NCBI RefSeq assembly: GCF_900110765.1
Contig: NZ_FOEO01000010.1
Location: 1-64,000, forward strand
Length of the DNA: 64,000 nucleotides
Direction: 5' to 3'
DNA from: Pseudomonas sp. NFACC02
GTDB lineage: Bacteria; Pseudomonadota; Gammaproteobacteria; Pseudomonadales; Pseudomonadaceae
In this document: piece after piece, positions 20,946 to 29,105 of the stretch
How positions within the stretch are numbered: position 1 is the stretch's first letter
Layout of the letters: the number at the start of each line of letters is the position of its first letter
The notes under the pieces: generated by a model
Database searches by the model: none
What the model was told of the DNA's origin: nothing
The model's input: only the letters and a program-made list of their open reading frames with translations
Made by a program: the position numbers and the translations under genes

Positions 20946-20993
20946 TGCATCACTTTGGTCACTCGCGACCCAAAAATGCGCAAATAGCGTGCA
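20946..20993 (+). promoter_or_regulatory. Two candidate NtrC binding sites
   Basis: TGCATCACTTTGGTCAC (20946-20962) and TGCGCAAATAGCGTGCA (20977-20993) each match about 10 of 17 positions of an NtrC-type site (TGCAC, 7 bases, GTGCA). They are 31 bp apart, about three helical turns. They lie about 140-190 bp before the sigma54 promoter at 21134, a normal enhancer distance. Confidence 0.4.
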
Positions 20994-21133
20994 AAACTGA
21001 TCAATAAACACCCAAACGTGAACGTTGATCCGAACGACCTACATCACGCCTGTTTCTTGAGAGCGCCCGGTTAGCGCTTTAAACCGGGGCCTTACGAGAT
21101 GTCTTCACCTTTCCTACCGAGAATTCTCAAAAC

Positions 21134-21149
21134 TGGCACGCAGGCTGCA
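21134..21149 (+). promoter_or_regulatory. Sigma54 (RpoN) promoter
   Basis: TGGCACG, four bases, CTGCA matches the RpoN consensus TGGCACG-N4-TTGCW except for one T. The GG and GC pairs have the required 10-base gap. It points rightward with a start expected near 21160, where no plus-strand gene begins. Confidence 0.75.
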
Positions 21150-21159
21150 ATAGGTTAAG

Positions 21160-21300
21160 CATCACCAGTTTTGGGGACCTTGGTACAGGCAGGCCGGGGA
21201 TTCCCCTCTTTTATTCCTCTCGGAGACTCACCTCGAGTCTCCAGCGCCCGTCCAGCGTTGCGCCGTGCCACTCACCGCGCAATGGACGGGTCGCCAGCAG
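21160..21300 (+). ncRNA. Possible small RNA from the sigma54 promoter (extent uncertain)
   Basis: Downstream of the promoter come three potential stem-loops: GGGGATTCCCC (21196-21206, then TCTTTTATT), GGAGACTC/GAGTCTCC (21222-21242), and CCCGTCCA/TGGACGGG (21247-21290, extended inside by TTGCGC/GCGCAA). The last two overlap the minus-strand gene at 21211, so codon use may explain them. From memory, P. aeruginosa has an NtrC/RpoN-dependent small RNA, NrsZ, next to the homologue of this neighbouring gene. Ends and identity are inferred. Confidence 0.35.
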
Positions 21301-21651
21301 GTTCAGCAACAATCCCTTATCGCTTTTCTGCACCCTCCAGCGCACATCTCGACCGTTGAGCTTCAGTTCGCCCCGTTGCGCTTCGCCTGTTGCGTTGAAC
21401 AGCAGCGCCACAGCGCCGTCAACGATTTCGCCGTGCAACTGTGGCTCACGGTTGAACCACACCGCCACGCCATTGGGCAACGCCTCGATCCGCTGCAGCG
21501 CTATGGGGTCCGGCGTGGTCAGACGGCCGATCATCAGCCCGACCATGACCCCGAAAATCGCAATCGACCCCAAAAACCGTGGCCATAGCTTCGGCCGCGG
21601 ATCCTCTTCGGGGGTAGAATGCACCCCGCCCTTATGTTCGGAGCCGTGCAT
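21211..21651 (-). CDS. Unknown single-pass membrane protein
   Basis: This 146-aa protein has a short acidic/basic head (PEEDPRPKLWPR), one membrane segment (about residues 27-43, LGSIAIFGVMVGLMIGR) and a predicted periplasmic C-terminal part rich in LRGEW/LDGRW-like strands. I do not recognise a family. A homologue appears to sit at the same place next to trmL in P. aeruginosa (from memory). Its start codon overlaps the trmL start codon on the other strand, so the two genes share a tiny divergent control region. AAGGA lies 11 bp before its ATG. The sigma54 promoter at 21134 points at its 3' end. Confidence 0.7.
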   Translation of the reverse strand: MHGSEHKGGVHSTPEEDPRPKLWPRFLGSIAIFGVMVGLMIGRLTTPDPIALQRIEALPNGVAVWFNREPQLHGEIVDGAVALLFNATGEAQRGELKLNGRDVRWRVQKSDKGLLLNLLATRPLRGEWHGATLDGRWRLEVSLREE

Positions 21652-22105
21652 GTTTCACGTGATCCTTTTTCAACCAGAAATTCCGCCGAATACCGGCAAC
21701 ATCATCAGGCTCTGCGCCAACAGCGGCTGCAGCCTGCATTTGATCGAGCCACTGGGCTTCGAGCTGGATGACAAACGCCTGCGTCGTGCCGGCCTCGATT
21801 ACCACGAGTACGCCACCCTGCATCGCCACGCCGATCTTGCCAGTTGCCTGGAAAGCATCGGTCATCCCCGCCTGTTCGCTTTTACCACGAAGGGCTCGAA
21901 ACCTTTCCATGATGTGGCGTTTCAGGAGGGCGACGCCTTTGTGTTCGGCCCGGAAAGCCGTGGTTTGCCACCCGAAGTCCTGGACCCGCTGTCGAGCGAG
22001 CAACGCCTGCGCCTGCCCATGCGTGAAGGCTGCCGCAGCCTGAACCTGTCGAACACCGTGGCGGTGGCCGTTTACGAAGGCTGGCGGCAGCTGGGTTTTA
22101 AATAA
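21650..22105 (+). CDS. trmL: tRNA (cytidine34/uridine34-2'-O)-methyltransferase
   Basis: This 151-aa SPOUT-class methyltransferase should 2'-O-methylate the wobble base of tRNA-Leu isoacceptors. It begins FHVILFQPEIPPNTGNIIRL, the family's N-terminal signature. The knot motifs FGPESRGLP and LRLPM...SLNLSNTVAVAVYE are present, with the AdoMet site near the C-terminus. A longer in-frame reading runs upstream to 21356, but GGAG 6 bp before the ATG at 21650 and the family start fix the gene. It is divergent from the membrane-protein gene with overlapping start codons. Confidence 0.93.
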   Translation: MFHVILFQPEIPPNTGNIIRLCANSGCSLHLIEPLGFELDDKRLRRAGLDYHEYATLHRHADLASCLESIGHPRLFAFTTKGSKPFHDVAFQEGDAFVFGPESRGLPPEVLDPLSSEQRLRLPMREGCRSLNLSNTVAVAVYEGWRQLGFK

Positions 22106-22147
22106 CCCTTCCGGCGCAGGATCGCTACACGGATGCCCTGCGGGCCT

Positions 22148-22327
22148 GATCGCGAGCAAGCTCACTCCTACACCGATCGCATCCACACCTGTAGGAGCGT
22201 GGCTTGTCCCGCGATCTGCCGGGCACCGGCAGCAAATGCAGCGACCACGGTATTTTTGGTACACCGCACATCACACGAATTTACGACGGGTTCCCCGCCG
22301 ATCGCGGGACAAGCCACGCTCCTACAG
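22148..22327. repeat. REP-like family B: one arm plus an inverted pair
   Basis: An arm at 22148-22172 (GCGAGCAAGCTCACTCCTACA) precedes a full inverted pair 22190-22327 with arms TGTAGGAGCGTGGCTTGTCC and GGACAAGCCACGCTCCTACA. They fill the gap between the convergent trmL and secB genes. Confidence 0.8.
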
Positions 22328-22347
22328 CTCTTAGCGTCCGCCCATAC

Positions 22348-22379
22348 AAAAAAAGCGCCCATCACAGGCGCTTTTTTTC
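22348..22379. terminator. Bidirectional terminator between trmL and secB
   Basis: AAAAAAAGCGCC and GGCGCTTTTTTT flank a 7-base loop, giving T-runs on both strands. It ends 17 bp before the secB stop. Confidence 0.9.
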
Positions 22380-22395
22380 ATTCAGGCCGCAAGGC

Positions 22396-22881
22396 TTACT
22401 GAACGGTCGGCGTTTCGCCGGATTCCTGCATACGCTGCAGCTCTTGGGCGTAAAGGGCATCGAAGTTCACCGGGGCCAGCATCAGCGCAGGGAACGAGCC
22501 ACGGACAACCAGGCTGTCGATGGTTTCACGGGCATACGGGAACAGGATGTTCGGGCAGAACGCACCCAGGGTGTGGCTCATCGACGCCGCGTCCAGCCCC
22601 TTGATCAGGAAGATACCGGCTTGCTGGACTTCAGCGATGAAGGCAATTTCTTCGCCGTTCTTCACTTCGACCGACAGGGTCAGCACGACTTCGTAGAAGT
22701 CATTTTCCAGCTGCTTCTGACGGGTGTTCAGGTCCAGGCTCACGCTTGGGGTCCATTCCTGACGGAAGATCGCCGGGCTTTTTGGCGCTTCGAAGGACAG
22801 GTCACGAACGTAGATGCGTTGCAGGGAGAACTGTGGTGCTTCTTCGTTGGAAGTGGCGCCGTTATTCGTTTGATCGGTCAT
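22396..22881 (-). CDS. secB: Protein-export chaperone SecB
   Basis: This 161-aa cytosolic chaperone holds preproteins unfolded for SecA. Conserved features are [19 protein letters not shown] near the N-terminus, VSLDLNTRQ, and [19 protein letters not shown] in the second half. The acidic and polar tail is variable, as usual. It is co-directional with grxC and the rhodanese gene (gaps of 45 and 1 bp), the secB-grx arrangement common in gamma-proteobacteria. The length is normal. Confidence 0.95.
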   Translation of the reverse strand: MTDQTNNGATSNEEAPQFSLQRIYVRDLSFEAPKSPAIFRQEWTPSVSLDLNTRQKQLENDFYEVVLTLSVEVKNGEEIAFIAEVQQAGIFLIKGLDAASMSHTLGAFCPNILFPYARETIDSLVVRGSFPALMLAPVNFDALYAQELQRMQESGETPTVQ

Positions 22882-22926
22882 CTCAGATCCTTCTTACTTT
22901 TAAGGTCTTGTGCGTAGGGTTCGAAT

Positions 22927-23181
22927 TCAGGCGCTCAACAGTGCGTCGAGCTTGCCAGCGCGCTCCAGGGCGAACAGGTCGTCGCAGCCACCGACATGGA
23001 CCGAGCCGATCCAGATCTGAGGCACCGACGTGCGGCCAGCCTTTTTGGTCATTTCAGCGCGAATCTGTGGCTTGCCATCGACCTTGATCTCCTCGAAGTC
23101 GACGTTCTTGCTCTCGAGCAGGTACTTGGCGCGCGAGCAGTAAGGGCAATAATCGCTGGAGTAGACGACGACTTCAGCCAT
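22927..23181 (-). CDS. grxC: Glutaredoxin 3
   Basis: This 84-aa thiol oxidoreductase has the dithiol active site CPYC at residues 12-15. The TSVPQIWIG cis-proline loop and the GGCDDLFAL glutathione-binding segment are also present. It uses glutathione to reduce disulfides such as that of ribonucleotide reductase. It is encoded 1 bp downstream of the rhodanese-domain gene and upstream of secB, so it is very likely co-transcribed. All key residues are intact. Confidence 0.95.
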   Translation of the reverse strand: MAEVVVYSSDYCPYCSRAKYLLESKNVDFEEIKVDGKPQIRAEMTKKAGRTSVPQIWIGSVHVGGCDDLFALERAGKLDALLSA

Positions 23182-23182
23182 T

Positions 23183-23596
23183 TCACTTCACCAGCGGCAG
23201 GTTGTCGCCGCGCCACGACGAAACGCCACCGGACAGCTTGGCAGCGGTGAAACCGGCCTTGAGCAACTCGCTGGCCACGTGCCCTGCGTGCTGGCCGGCG
23301 GCATCGACGATGATCAGGGTCTTGGATTTGTACTTCTCAAGCTCCGAAGTACGGGACATGACCTTGTCCTGCGGGAAGTTCAGGGCGCCGACGATATGAC
23401 CGGTGGCATAGTCCTTCTTCGGACGCACATCGATGACCACCGCCTCGTCACGATTGACCAGCGCAGTCAGTTCACCGGTGCTCAGGCTTTTGCCGCCCTT
23501 GTTCAATTCTGTCGCGATCAGCAGTGCCAGCAGGATGACGAAAGCGCCAGAGATCAAATAGTGATTCGTGGCAAATGCAATCAGGTGATCAACCAT
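23183..23596 (-). CDS. Membrane-anchored rhodanese-like protein (YibN type)
   Basis: This 137-aa protein has one N-terminal membrane helix (about residues 16-31, ISGAFVILLALLIATE) followed by a rhodanese fold. VIDVRPKKDYATGHI and GGVSSWRGDNLPLV are seen. In the active-site loop the expected cysteine is replaced (IIVDAAGQHAG), so sulfur transfer is unlikely. E. coli YibN shows the same change. Two adjacent ATG codons exist; the second (23596) has GGAA at a better distance (7 bp). It heads the operon with grxC and secB and is divergent from gpmI. Confidence 0.88.
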   Translation of the reverse strand: MVDHLIAFATNHYLISGAFVILLALLIATELNKGGKSLSTGELTALVNRDEAVVIDVRPKKDYATGHIVGALNFPQDKVMSRTSELEKYKSKTLIIVDAAGQHAGHVASELLKAGFTAAKLSGGVSSWRGDNLPLVK

Positions 23597-23741
23597 CATT
23601 AGGTTCCAGGGCGTTAAAATGTCGGCCAGTATACACAGCACCCAAGGTCGGCCAAAGCCCGTACGGCAGTGACGCCGTCTGAACTTGTCCCTAAACTGTC
23701 GATCTTTTCTCTACTTCATCTTTTCACCAAGAGTGGGATTC

Positions 23742-25277
23742 ATGACTACCACGCCTAAACCTTTGGTTCTGATCATCCTGGACGGCTTCGGTCACAGCGA
23801 CAGCCACGACGGCAATGCGGTCTACGAAGCGAAGATGCCGGTCTTCGATCGCCTCTACAAGACCATGCCCAACGGCCTGATCTCGGGTTCGGGAATGGAT
23901 GTCGGTCTGCCAGACGGCCAGATGGGCAACTCCGAAGTCGGCCACATGAACCTGGGCGCGGGCCGCGTCGTGTATCAGGACTTCACGCGCGTGACCAAAG
24001 CGATCCGCGACGGTGAGTTCTTCGAAAACCCGACGATCTGCGCAGCCGTGGACAAGGCCGTGGGCGCTGGCAAGGCCGTGCACATCATGGGCCTGCTGTC
24101 CGATGGCGGCGTCCACAGCCACGAAGACCACCTGGTGGCGATGGTTGAACTGGCCGTCAAACGTGGCGCCGAGAAGATCTACCTGCACGCTTTCCTGGAT
24201 GGCCGCGATACGCCGCCACGCAGCGCGCATCAGTACCTCGACACCATGGAAACCGCCTACAAGCGTCTGGGCAAAGGCCGCACCGCAACGATCATTGGCC
24301 GCTACTTCGCCATGGACCGCGACAACCGCTGGGACCGTGTCGAATCCGCCTACAACCTGATTGTCGACGGCACCTCCGAATTTCACGCTGACAACGCCAA
24401 GGCCGCGCTGGACGCCGCTTACGCGCGCGACGAAAACGACGAATTCGTCAAAGCCACGAGCATCGGCGAAAAGGTCAAGGTCGAAGACGGCGACGCCGTC
24501 GTGTTCATGAACTTCCGCGCCGACCGCGCCCGTGAGCTGACCCGTGTGTTCGTCGAAGACGATTTCAAGGACTTCGCCCGCGCCCGTCAGCCAAAACTCG
24601 CTGGCTTCGTGATGCTGACTCAGTACGCCGCCACCCTTCCGGCGCCGGCTGCGTTCACCAAAGAAGGCCTGCACAATGTGCTGGGCGAGTACCTGGCGAA
24701 CAACGGCAAAACCCAGTTGCGTATCGCCGAAACCGAGAAATATGCGCACGTCACCTTCTTCTTCTCGGGTGGCCGTGAAGAGCCGTTCCCTGGCGAAGAG
24801 CGCATCCTGATCCCGTCGCCGAAAGTCGCGACCTACGACCTGCAGCCAGAAATGAGCGCGCCGGAGGTCACCGACAAAATCGTGGACGCCATTGAAAACC
24901 AGCGTTTTGATGTGATCGTGGTCAACTACGCCAACGGTGACATGGTCGGTCACAGCGGCATCATGGAAGCCGCGATCAAGGCCGTTGAGTGCCTGGACGT
25001 GTGCGTTGGCCGCATCACCGAGGCGCTGGAGAAGGTCGGTGGCGAGGCCCTGATCACCGCTGACCACGGCAACGTCGAGCAGATGACCGACGAGAAGACT
25101 CACCAGCCGCATACCGCGCACACCACTGAGCCAGTGCCTTTCATCTATGTCGGCAAGCGTGACCTGAAGGTCCGCGAAGGCGGCGTCCTGGCGGACGTGG
25201 CTCCAACCATGCTGACGCTGTTGGGCATGGACATTCCGAAAGAAATGACCGGCACTTCGATTCTGGTTGCCAAATAA
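23742..25277 (+). CDS. gpmI: Cofactor-independent phosphoglycerate mutase
   Basis: This 511-aa glycolytic enzyme interconverts 3- and 2-phosphoglycerate in the cytosol. It binds two Mn ions and works through phospho-Ser64 ([11 protein letters not shown]). Other metal ligands are seen in [10 protein letters not shown] near the start and [11 protein letters not shown] and [11 protein letters not shown] near the end. A longer frame begins at 23685, but the ATG at 23742 puts the family N-terminus and Ser64 in register. A strong terminator follows within 10 bp. The long minus-strand frame across this gene is only a mirror of its codon bias. Confidence 0.96.
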   Translation: MTTTPKPLVLIILDGFGHSDSHDGNAVYEAKMPVFDRLYKTMPNGLISGSGMDVGLPDGQMGNSEVGHMNLGAGRVVYQDFTRVTKAIRDGEFFENPTICAAVDKAVGAGKAVHIMGLLSDGGVHSHEDHLVAMVELAVKRGAEKIYLHAFLDGRDTPPRSAHQYLDTMETAYKRLGKGRTATIIGRYFAMDRDNRWDRVESAYNLIVDGTSEFHADNAKAALDAAYARDENDEFVKATSIGEKVKVEDGDAVVFMNFRADRARELTRVFVEDDFKDFARARQPKLAGFVMLTQYAATLPAPAAFTKEGLHNVLGEYLANNGKTQLRIAETEKYAHVTFFFSGGREEPFPGEERILIPSPKVATYDLQPEMSAPEVTDKIVDAIENQRFDVIVVNYANGDMVGHSGIMEAAIKAVECLDVCVGRITEALEKVGGEALITADHGNVEQMTDEKTHQPHTAHTTEPVPFIYVGKRDLKVREGGVLADVAPTMLTLLGMDIPKEMTGTSILVAK

Positions 25278-25286
25278 GCCGTCGCA

Positions 25287-25319
25287 ACCGGCCTGCCGTT
25301 AACCGGCAGGCCGGTTTTT
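25287..25319 (+). terminator. Rho-independent terminator of gpmI
   Basis: ACCGGCCTGCCG and CGGCAGGCCGGT flank a 4-base-plus loop and are followed by TTTTTG. Confidence 0.92.
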
Positions 25320-25416
25320 GTATGAAATGTCTGAAAGCGCGGCCCTTTGAGCGTTTTTTTTGCAGCCACTGCCGGGCATACTAAGCCCGTCTTCACTCCT
25401 GGTATCGCCCAACTCC

Positions 25417-26727
25417 ATGCTTCGCGCCCTGATCGCCCTCGCTTTGATTTGTCTGCTCAATCCGGCTTTTGCCGACGACGAGCGCGCACAAACCCAAAAA
25501 CAGCTGGATGCCACGCGTCAGGACATTACCGAACTGAAGAAGGCGCTGAGCCAACTCCAAGAGGAAAAGTCCGGCGTTCAGAAAGATCTGCGCTCAACCG
25601 AAACCGAAATGGGCAAGCTGGAAAAGCAGGTGGAGGCCCTGCAGAAAGAACTAAAAAAGAGTGAAACCGAGCTTCAACGGCTCGATGGAGAGAAAAAAAA
25701 ACTCCAAAGCGCACGCGCTGAACAGCAACGCCTGATCGCGATCCAGGCCCGCGCCGCCTATCAGAGCGGGCGTCAGGAATACCTTAAACTGCTGCTCAAT
25801 CAGCAGAACCCCGAGAAATTCGCGCGTACCCTCACCTATTACGACTACCTGAGCAAGGCCCGCCTGGAGCAGTTGCGCAGCTTCAACGAAACGTTGCGCC
25901 AATTGGCCGAAGTCGAAAAAGACATCGACCTGCAACAGGCCCAGCTCCTGGTGCAGAAGAGCTCGCTGGATGACCAGAAAGCACAGCTCGACACCGTTCG
26001 CCAGCAACGCCAGGTGGCGTTGGCCAAGCTAAATCAGGACTACAAGGCTCGCGACCAGAAACTCCAGGCTCGCCAGCAAGATCAGGCAGACCTGACTAAA
26101 GTCCTCAAAACCATTGAAGAAACCCTTGCGCGGCAAGCCCGCGAGGCCGAAGAGGCGCGTCAGAAGGCGCTACTGGCTCAGCAGGAAGCCGAAAAACGCC
26201 AGCGCGAGCAAGAAGCGCTGGCCAAAAGCCGCGGAAAAGACGACAGCAATGAGGCACCGCGTCGCCCCACCAAAGCACCCGGCGCACTGGTTTCCAGCGC
26301 CGGTCAGTCGTATGGCGGACCTTTTGACCAGGCAAAGGGAAAACTTCCTTGGCCTGTTGATGGTCGATTGTTGGCGCGTTTCGGTGAAACCCGCGGCGAT
26401 GACGAGCGAACCAAGTGGGATGGCGTGCTGATCAGCGCTGCCGCGGGCAGTCAGGTACACGCTGTGCATGGTGGTCGTGTGGTCTTCGCCGACTGGTTGC
26501 GAGGCGCCGGGCTGCTGGTCATTCTCGACCACGGCAACGGTTATTTGAGTCTGTACGGTCACAACCAGAGTCTGTTGAAGGAAGCTGGGGACGTTGTAAA
26601 AGCCGGAGAAGCAATCTCCACCGTCGGCAACAGTGGTGGCGGTCAGGACACTCCGGCGCTGTATTTCGCTATTCGTCAGCAGGGTCGCCCTAGTGATCCG
26701 GCCCAATGGTGTCGCTCTCAAGGATAA
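25417..26727 (+). CDS. envC: Murein hydrolase activator EnvC
   Basis: This 436-aa periplasmic protein has a signal peptide (cleavage near AFA, residue 19). A long coiled coil (about residues 22-270, heptad-rich with many Q, K and E) is followed by a C-terminal LytM/M23 domain. The zinc ligands of active M23 peptidases are missing (TKWDGV in place of the usual His motif), as in EnvC, which activates amidases at the division site and does not cut peptidoglycan itself. The end LYFAIRQQGRPSDPAQWC is EnvC-like. I chose the ATG at 25417 because the signal peptide starts there; the ribosome site is weak. It is followed 30 bp later by ctpA. Confidence 0.92.
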   Translation: MLRALIALALICLLNPAFADDERAQTQKQLDATRQDITELKKALSQLQEEKSGVQKDLRSTETEMGKLEKQVEALQKELKKSETELQRLDGEKKKLQSARAEQQRLIAIQARAAYQSGRQEYLKLLLNQQNPEKFARTLTYYDYLSKARLEQLRSFNETLRQLAEVEKDIDLQQAQLLVQKSSLDDQKAQLDTVRQQRQVALAKLNQDYKARDQKLQARQQDQADLTKVLKTIEETLARQAREAEEARQKALLAQQEAEKRQREQEALAKSRGKDDSNEAPRRPTKAPGALVSSAGQSYGGPFDQAKGKLPWPVDGRLLARFGETRGDDERTKWDGVLISAAAGSQVHAVHGGRVVFADWLRGAGLLVILDHGNGYLSLYGHNQSLLKEAGDVVKAGEAISTVGNSGGGQDTPALYFAIRQQGRPSDPAQWCRSQG

Positions 26728-26757
26728 GTCGACACCTCACTCAGGAGTTCGTAAGAC

Positions 26758-28089
26758 ATGCTGTTTTCGTCCCGCCTCACCTCGCTGGCCCTGACTATCG
26801 CCGTGGTTATCGGCGCGCCTCTCGCGCAGGCAGCCGGTGCCGCCCCCGCTGCGGCGCCTGCTGCTTCCGCACCTGCCAATGCCGCGAACATCAAGGCGCC
26901 GTTGCCGCTTGATGAACTGCGCACCTTTGCCGAGGTGATGGACCGGATCAAAGCCGCGTATGTCGAGCCGGTCGATGACAAGACCCTGCTGGAAAACGCC
27001 ATCAAGGGCATGCTCAGCAACCTCGATCCGCACTCTGCCTACCTGGGCCCTGAAGACTTTCAGGAGCTGCAGGAAAGCACCAGCGGCGAGTTCGGCGGGC
27101 TGGGCATCGAGGTCGGCGTAGAGGACGGCTTTATAAAGGTCGTCTCTCCGATCGACGACACACCGGCTTCCAAGGCGGGCATCGAAGCCGGCGACCTGAT
27201 CGTCAAGATCAACGGCGCGCCGACCCAGGGCCAGACCATGCAGGAAGCGGTCGACAAGATGCGCGGCAAGATCGGCGAGAAGATCACCCTGACGCTGGTG
27301 CGCGACGGCGGCAACCCGTTCGACGTGACGCTGGCCCGCGCGACCATTCAGGTCAAGAGCGTGAAGTCGCAGATGCTTGAGCCTGGCTACGGCTATATCC
27401 GTATCACTCAGTTCCAGGTCAAGACCGGTGAAGAAGTCGGCAAGGCGCTGGCCAAGCTGCGCAAGGAAAACGGCAAGAAGATGAACGGCCTGATCCTCGA
27501 CCTGCGCAACAACCCGGGCGGTGTGTTGCAGGCAGCGGTCGAAGTGGCTGACCACTTCCTGACCAAGGGCCTGATCGTCTACACCAAGGGCCGCATCGCG
27601 AACTCCGAACTGCGCTTCTCGGCAGACCCGGCGGACGCCAGCGAAGGCGTGCCACTGGTGGTGTTGATCAACGGCGGCAGCGCCTCGGCTTCCGAGATCG
27701 TCGCCGGCGCCTTGCAAGATCAGAAACGCGGCATCCTGATGGGCACCGATTCGTTCGGCAAGGGTTCCGTGCAGACCGTTCTGCCGCTGGCCAACGACCG
27801 TGCGCTGAAGCTCACCACGGCGCTGTACTACACGCCGAACGGCCGTTCGATTCAGGCGCAAGGCATCAACCCGGACATCGAAGTCAAACGAGCCAAGGTC
27901 ACCACAGAGGCCGATGGCGAGAACTACAAAGAGGCCGACCTGCTCGGCCACCTGGGCAACGGCAACGGCGGCGCGGACAAACCGACCACCAAGTCCAAAG
28001 CGGGTAAAGCGCGTCCGCAGGACGACGACTACCAGTTGAACCAGGCCCTCAGTCTGCTCAAGGGATTGAGTGTCACACGCGGCAATTGA
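26758..28089 (+). CDS. ctpA: Carboxyl-terminal processing protease, S41 family
   Basis: This 443-aa periplasmic serine protease has a signal peptide (cleavage near AQA, residue 25). A PDZ domain (about 110-190, GGLGIEVG...GIEAGDLIVKING) precedes the catalytic core. The dyad is Ser310 in GGSASASEI and Lys335 in DSFGKGSVQ. In P. aeruginosa CtpA acts with the lipoprotein LbcA on peptidoglycan hydrolases, and its gene also follows envC. It is in an operon with envC and with the next gene, which starts 1 bp after its stop. Confidence 0.94.
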   Translation: MLFSSRLTSLALTIAVVIGAPLAQAAGAAPAAAPAASAPANAANIKAPLPLDELRTFAEVMDRIKAAYVEPVDDKTLLENAIKGMLSNLDPHSAYLGPEDFQELQESTSGEFGGLGIEVGVEDGFIKVVSPIDDTPASKAGIEAGDLIVKINGAPTQGQTMQEAVDKMRGKIGEKITLTLVRDGGNPFDVTLARATIQVKSVKSQMLEPGYGYIRITQFQVKTGEEVGKALAKLRKENGKKMNGLILDLRNNPGGVLQAAVEVADHFLTKGLIVYTKGRIANSELRFSADPADASEGVPLVVLINGGSASASEIVAGALQDQKRGILMGTDSFGKGSVQTVLPLANDRALKLTTALYYTPNGRSIQAQGINPDIEVKRAKVTTEADGENYKEADLLGHLGNGNGGADKPTTKSKAGKARPQDDDYQLNQALSLLKGLSVTRGN

Positions 28090-28090
28090 T

Positions 28091-28903
28091 ATGCGCTTCC
28101 GGTTGACCGGGCTCGTCAGGGCCCTTGCAATGATGACGCTCGTTCTGACGGATGCCGCACACGCGGCCTCCGTCGAACCCTCGCAAACCGACGGCAAAGT
28201 GCCGAAGGTCGCCTACATCAGTCTGATCATCGATGACCTCGGGCAAAGTCCTCAAAAGGACAGCCGTGCGCTGGCCCTACCCGGCCCGGTGACGCTGGCG
28301 ATCATGCCGGACACCCCGCACGCCACCGAATTCGCGCGTCAGGCCCACAAGGCTGGCAAGACGGTGATGCTGCACATGCCCATGGACCCAGCCACCGGGC
28401 CTTACGCCTGGCGTCCGGACCTTCCGCTGACGGAGCTCGAATCGCGGCTCAATGCGGCGCTGTTGAAAGTGCCGTATGCGGCAGGCATCAACAACCACGA
28501 AGGCAGTCGCATGACCGCCGAGCCTGAGGCGATGAGCTGGCTGGTGGGCGAGCTTCAGCGTCGGCATCTGTTTCTGGTCGACAGCCGCACGAGCGCCAAG
28601 ACCGTCGCCGCAGCCGAGGCTCAGAAAATCGGCCTGGCCAGTCTTTCCCGGGATGTGTTTCTGGACGACGAGCGCACCGCAGAGGCCATCAGCGGTCAGC
28701 TACAAAGCGCAATCAAGCTGGCGCACAAACAAGGCACGGCGGTGATGATCGGCCATCCGTACCCGGTGACCATGGAAGTGCTGGAGCGTGAGTTGCCCAA
28801 GCTCAAGGCTCAAGGCATCGACTGGATCGAGCTTCGCCACATGATCAGCCTGCGCGGCAATCAGGCAATGGGCGGTCACGGGAAGAATGGGGTTTATCGG
28901 TAG
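28091..28903 (+). CDS. Divergent polysaccharide deacetylase-like protein (YibQ / DUF610)
   Basis: This 270-aa protein has a signal peptide (cleavage near AHA, residue 25) and a divergent NodB-like fold. IIDDLGQS, TLAIMPDTPH, MLHMPMDP and NNHEGSRMT stand in for the metal-site motifs of true deacetylases. The family follows envC-ctpA in many gamma-proteobacteria, which suggests an envelope role, but no activity is established that I know of. The ATG at 28091 lies directly after the ctpA stop and fits the signal peptide better than the earlier in-frame start at 28070. Confidence 0.88.
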   Translation: MRFRLTGLVRALAMMTLVLTDAAHAASVEPSQTDGKVPKVAYISLIIDDLGQSPQKDSRALALPGPVTLAIMPDTPHATEFARQAHKAGKTVMLHMPMDPATGPYAWRPDLPLTELESRLNAALLKVPYAAGINNHEGSRMTAEPEAMSWLVGELQRRHLFLVDSRTSAKTVAAAEAQKIGLASLSRDVFLDDERTAEAISGQLQSAIKLAHKQGTAVMIGHPYPVTMEVLERELPKLKAQGIDWIELRHMISLRGNQAMGGHGKNGVYR

Positions 28904-28930
28904 ATCTACCGGCTTACACGGCCCCCTTTA

Positions 28931-29040
28931 GCAGCAGTCCGAGGTTACGAGGGCCGCGAAGAGGCCGGTACATTCGATAAATCCCCAGCGCCTGACACCC
29001 CGCATTCGCGACCCTCGTAACCTCGGATTGCTCCTACAAG
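28931..29040. repeat. REP-like inverted repeat, family C
   Basis: The arms TCCGAGGTTACGAGGGCCGC and CGCGACCCTCGTAACCTCGG enclose about 50 bp. The same arms occur at 37934-38034, 62724-62837 and 62948-63046. It separates two convergent genes and may serve as their 3' boundary. Confidence 0.75.
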
Positions 29041-29105
29041 GGATAAGCGACTTCCTGGAATTGCACCTACAGGGGATAGGCGATGTCAGGGTCGGCCCCA
29101 ACAGG

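Noticed and set aside
20783..21004. 73-codon minus-strand frame in the gene-free interval
   Set aside because: It has no ribosome site and covers the candidate NtrC sites; its composition is not coding-like.
23724..25121. 465-codon minus-strand frame over gpmI
   Set aside because: gpmI has all its catalytic motifs; the other strand shows only composition bias.
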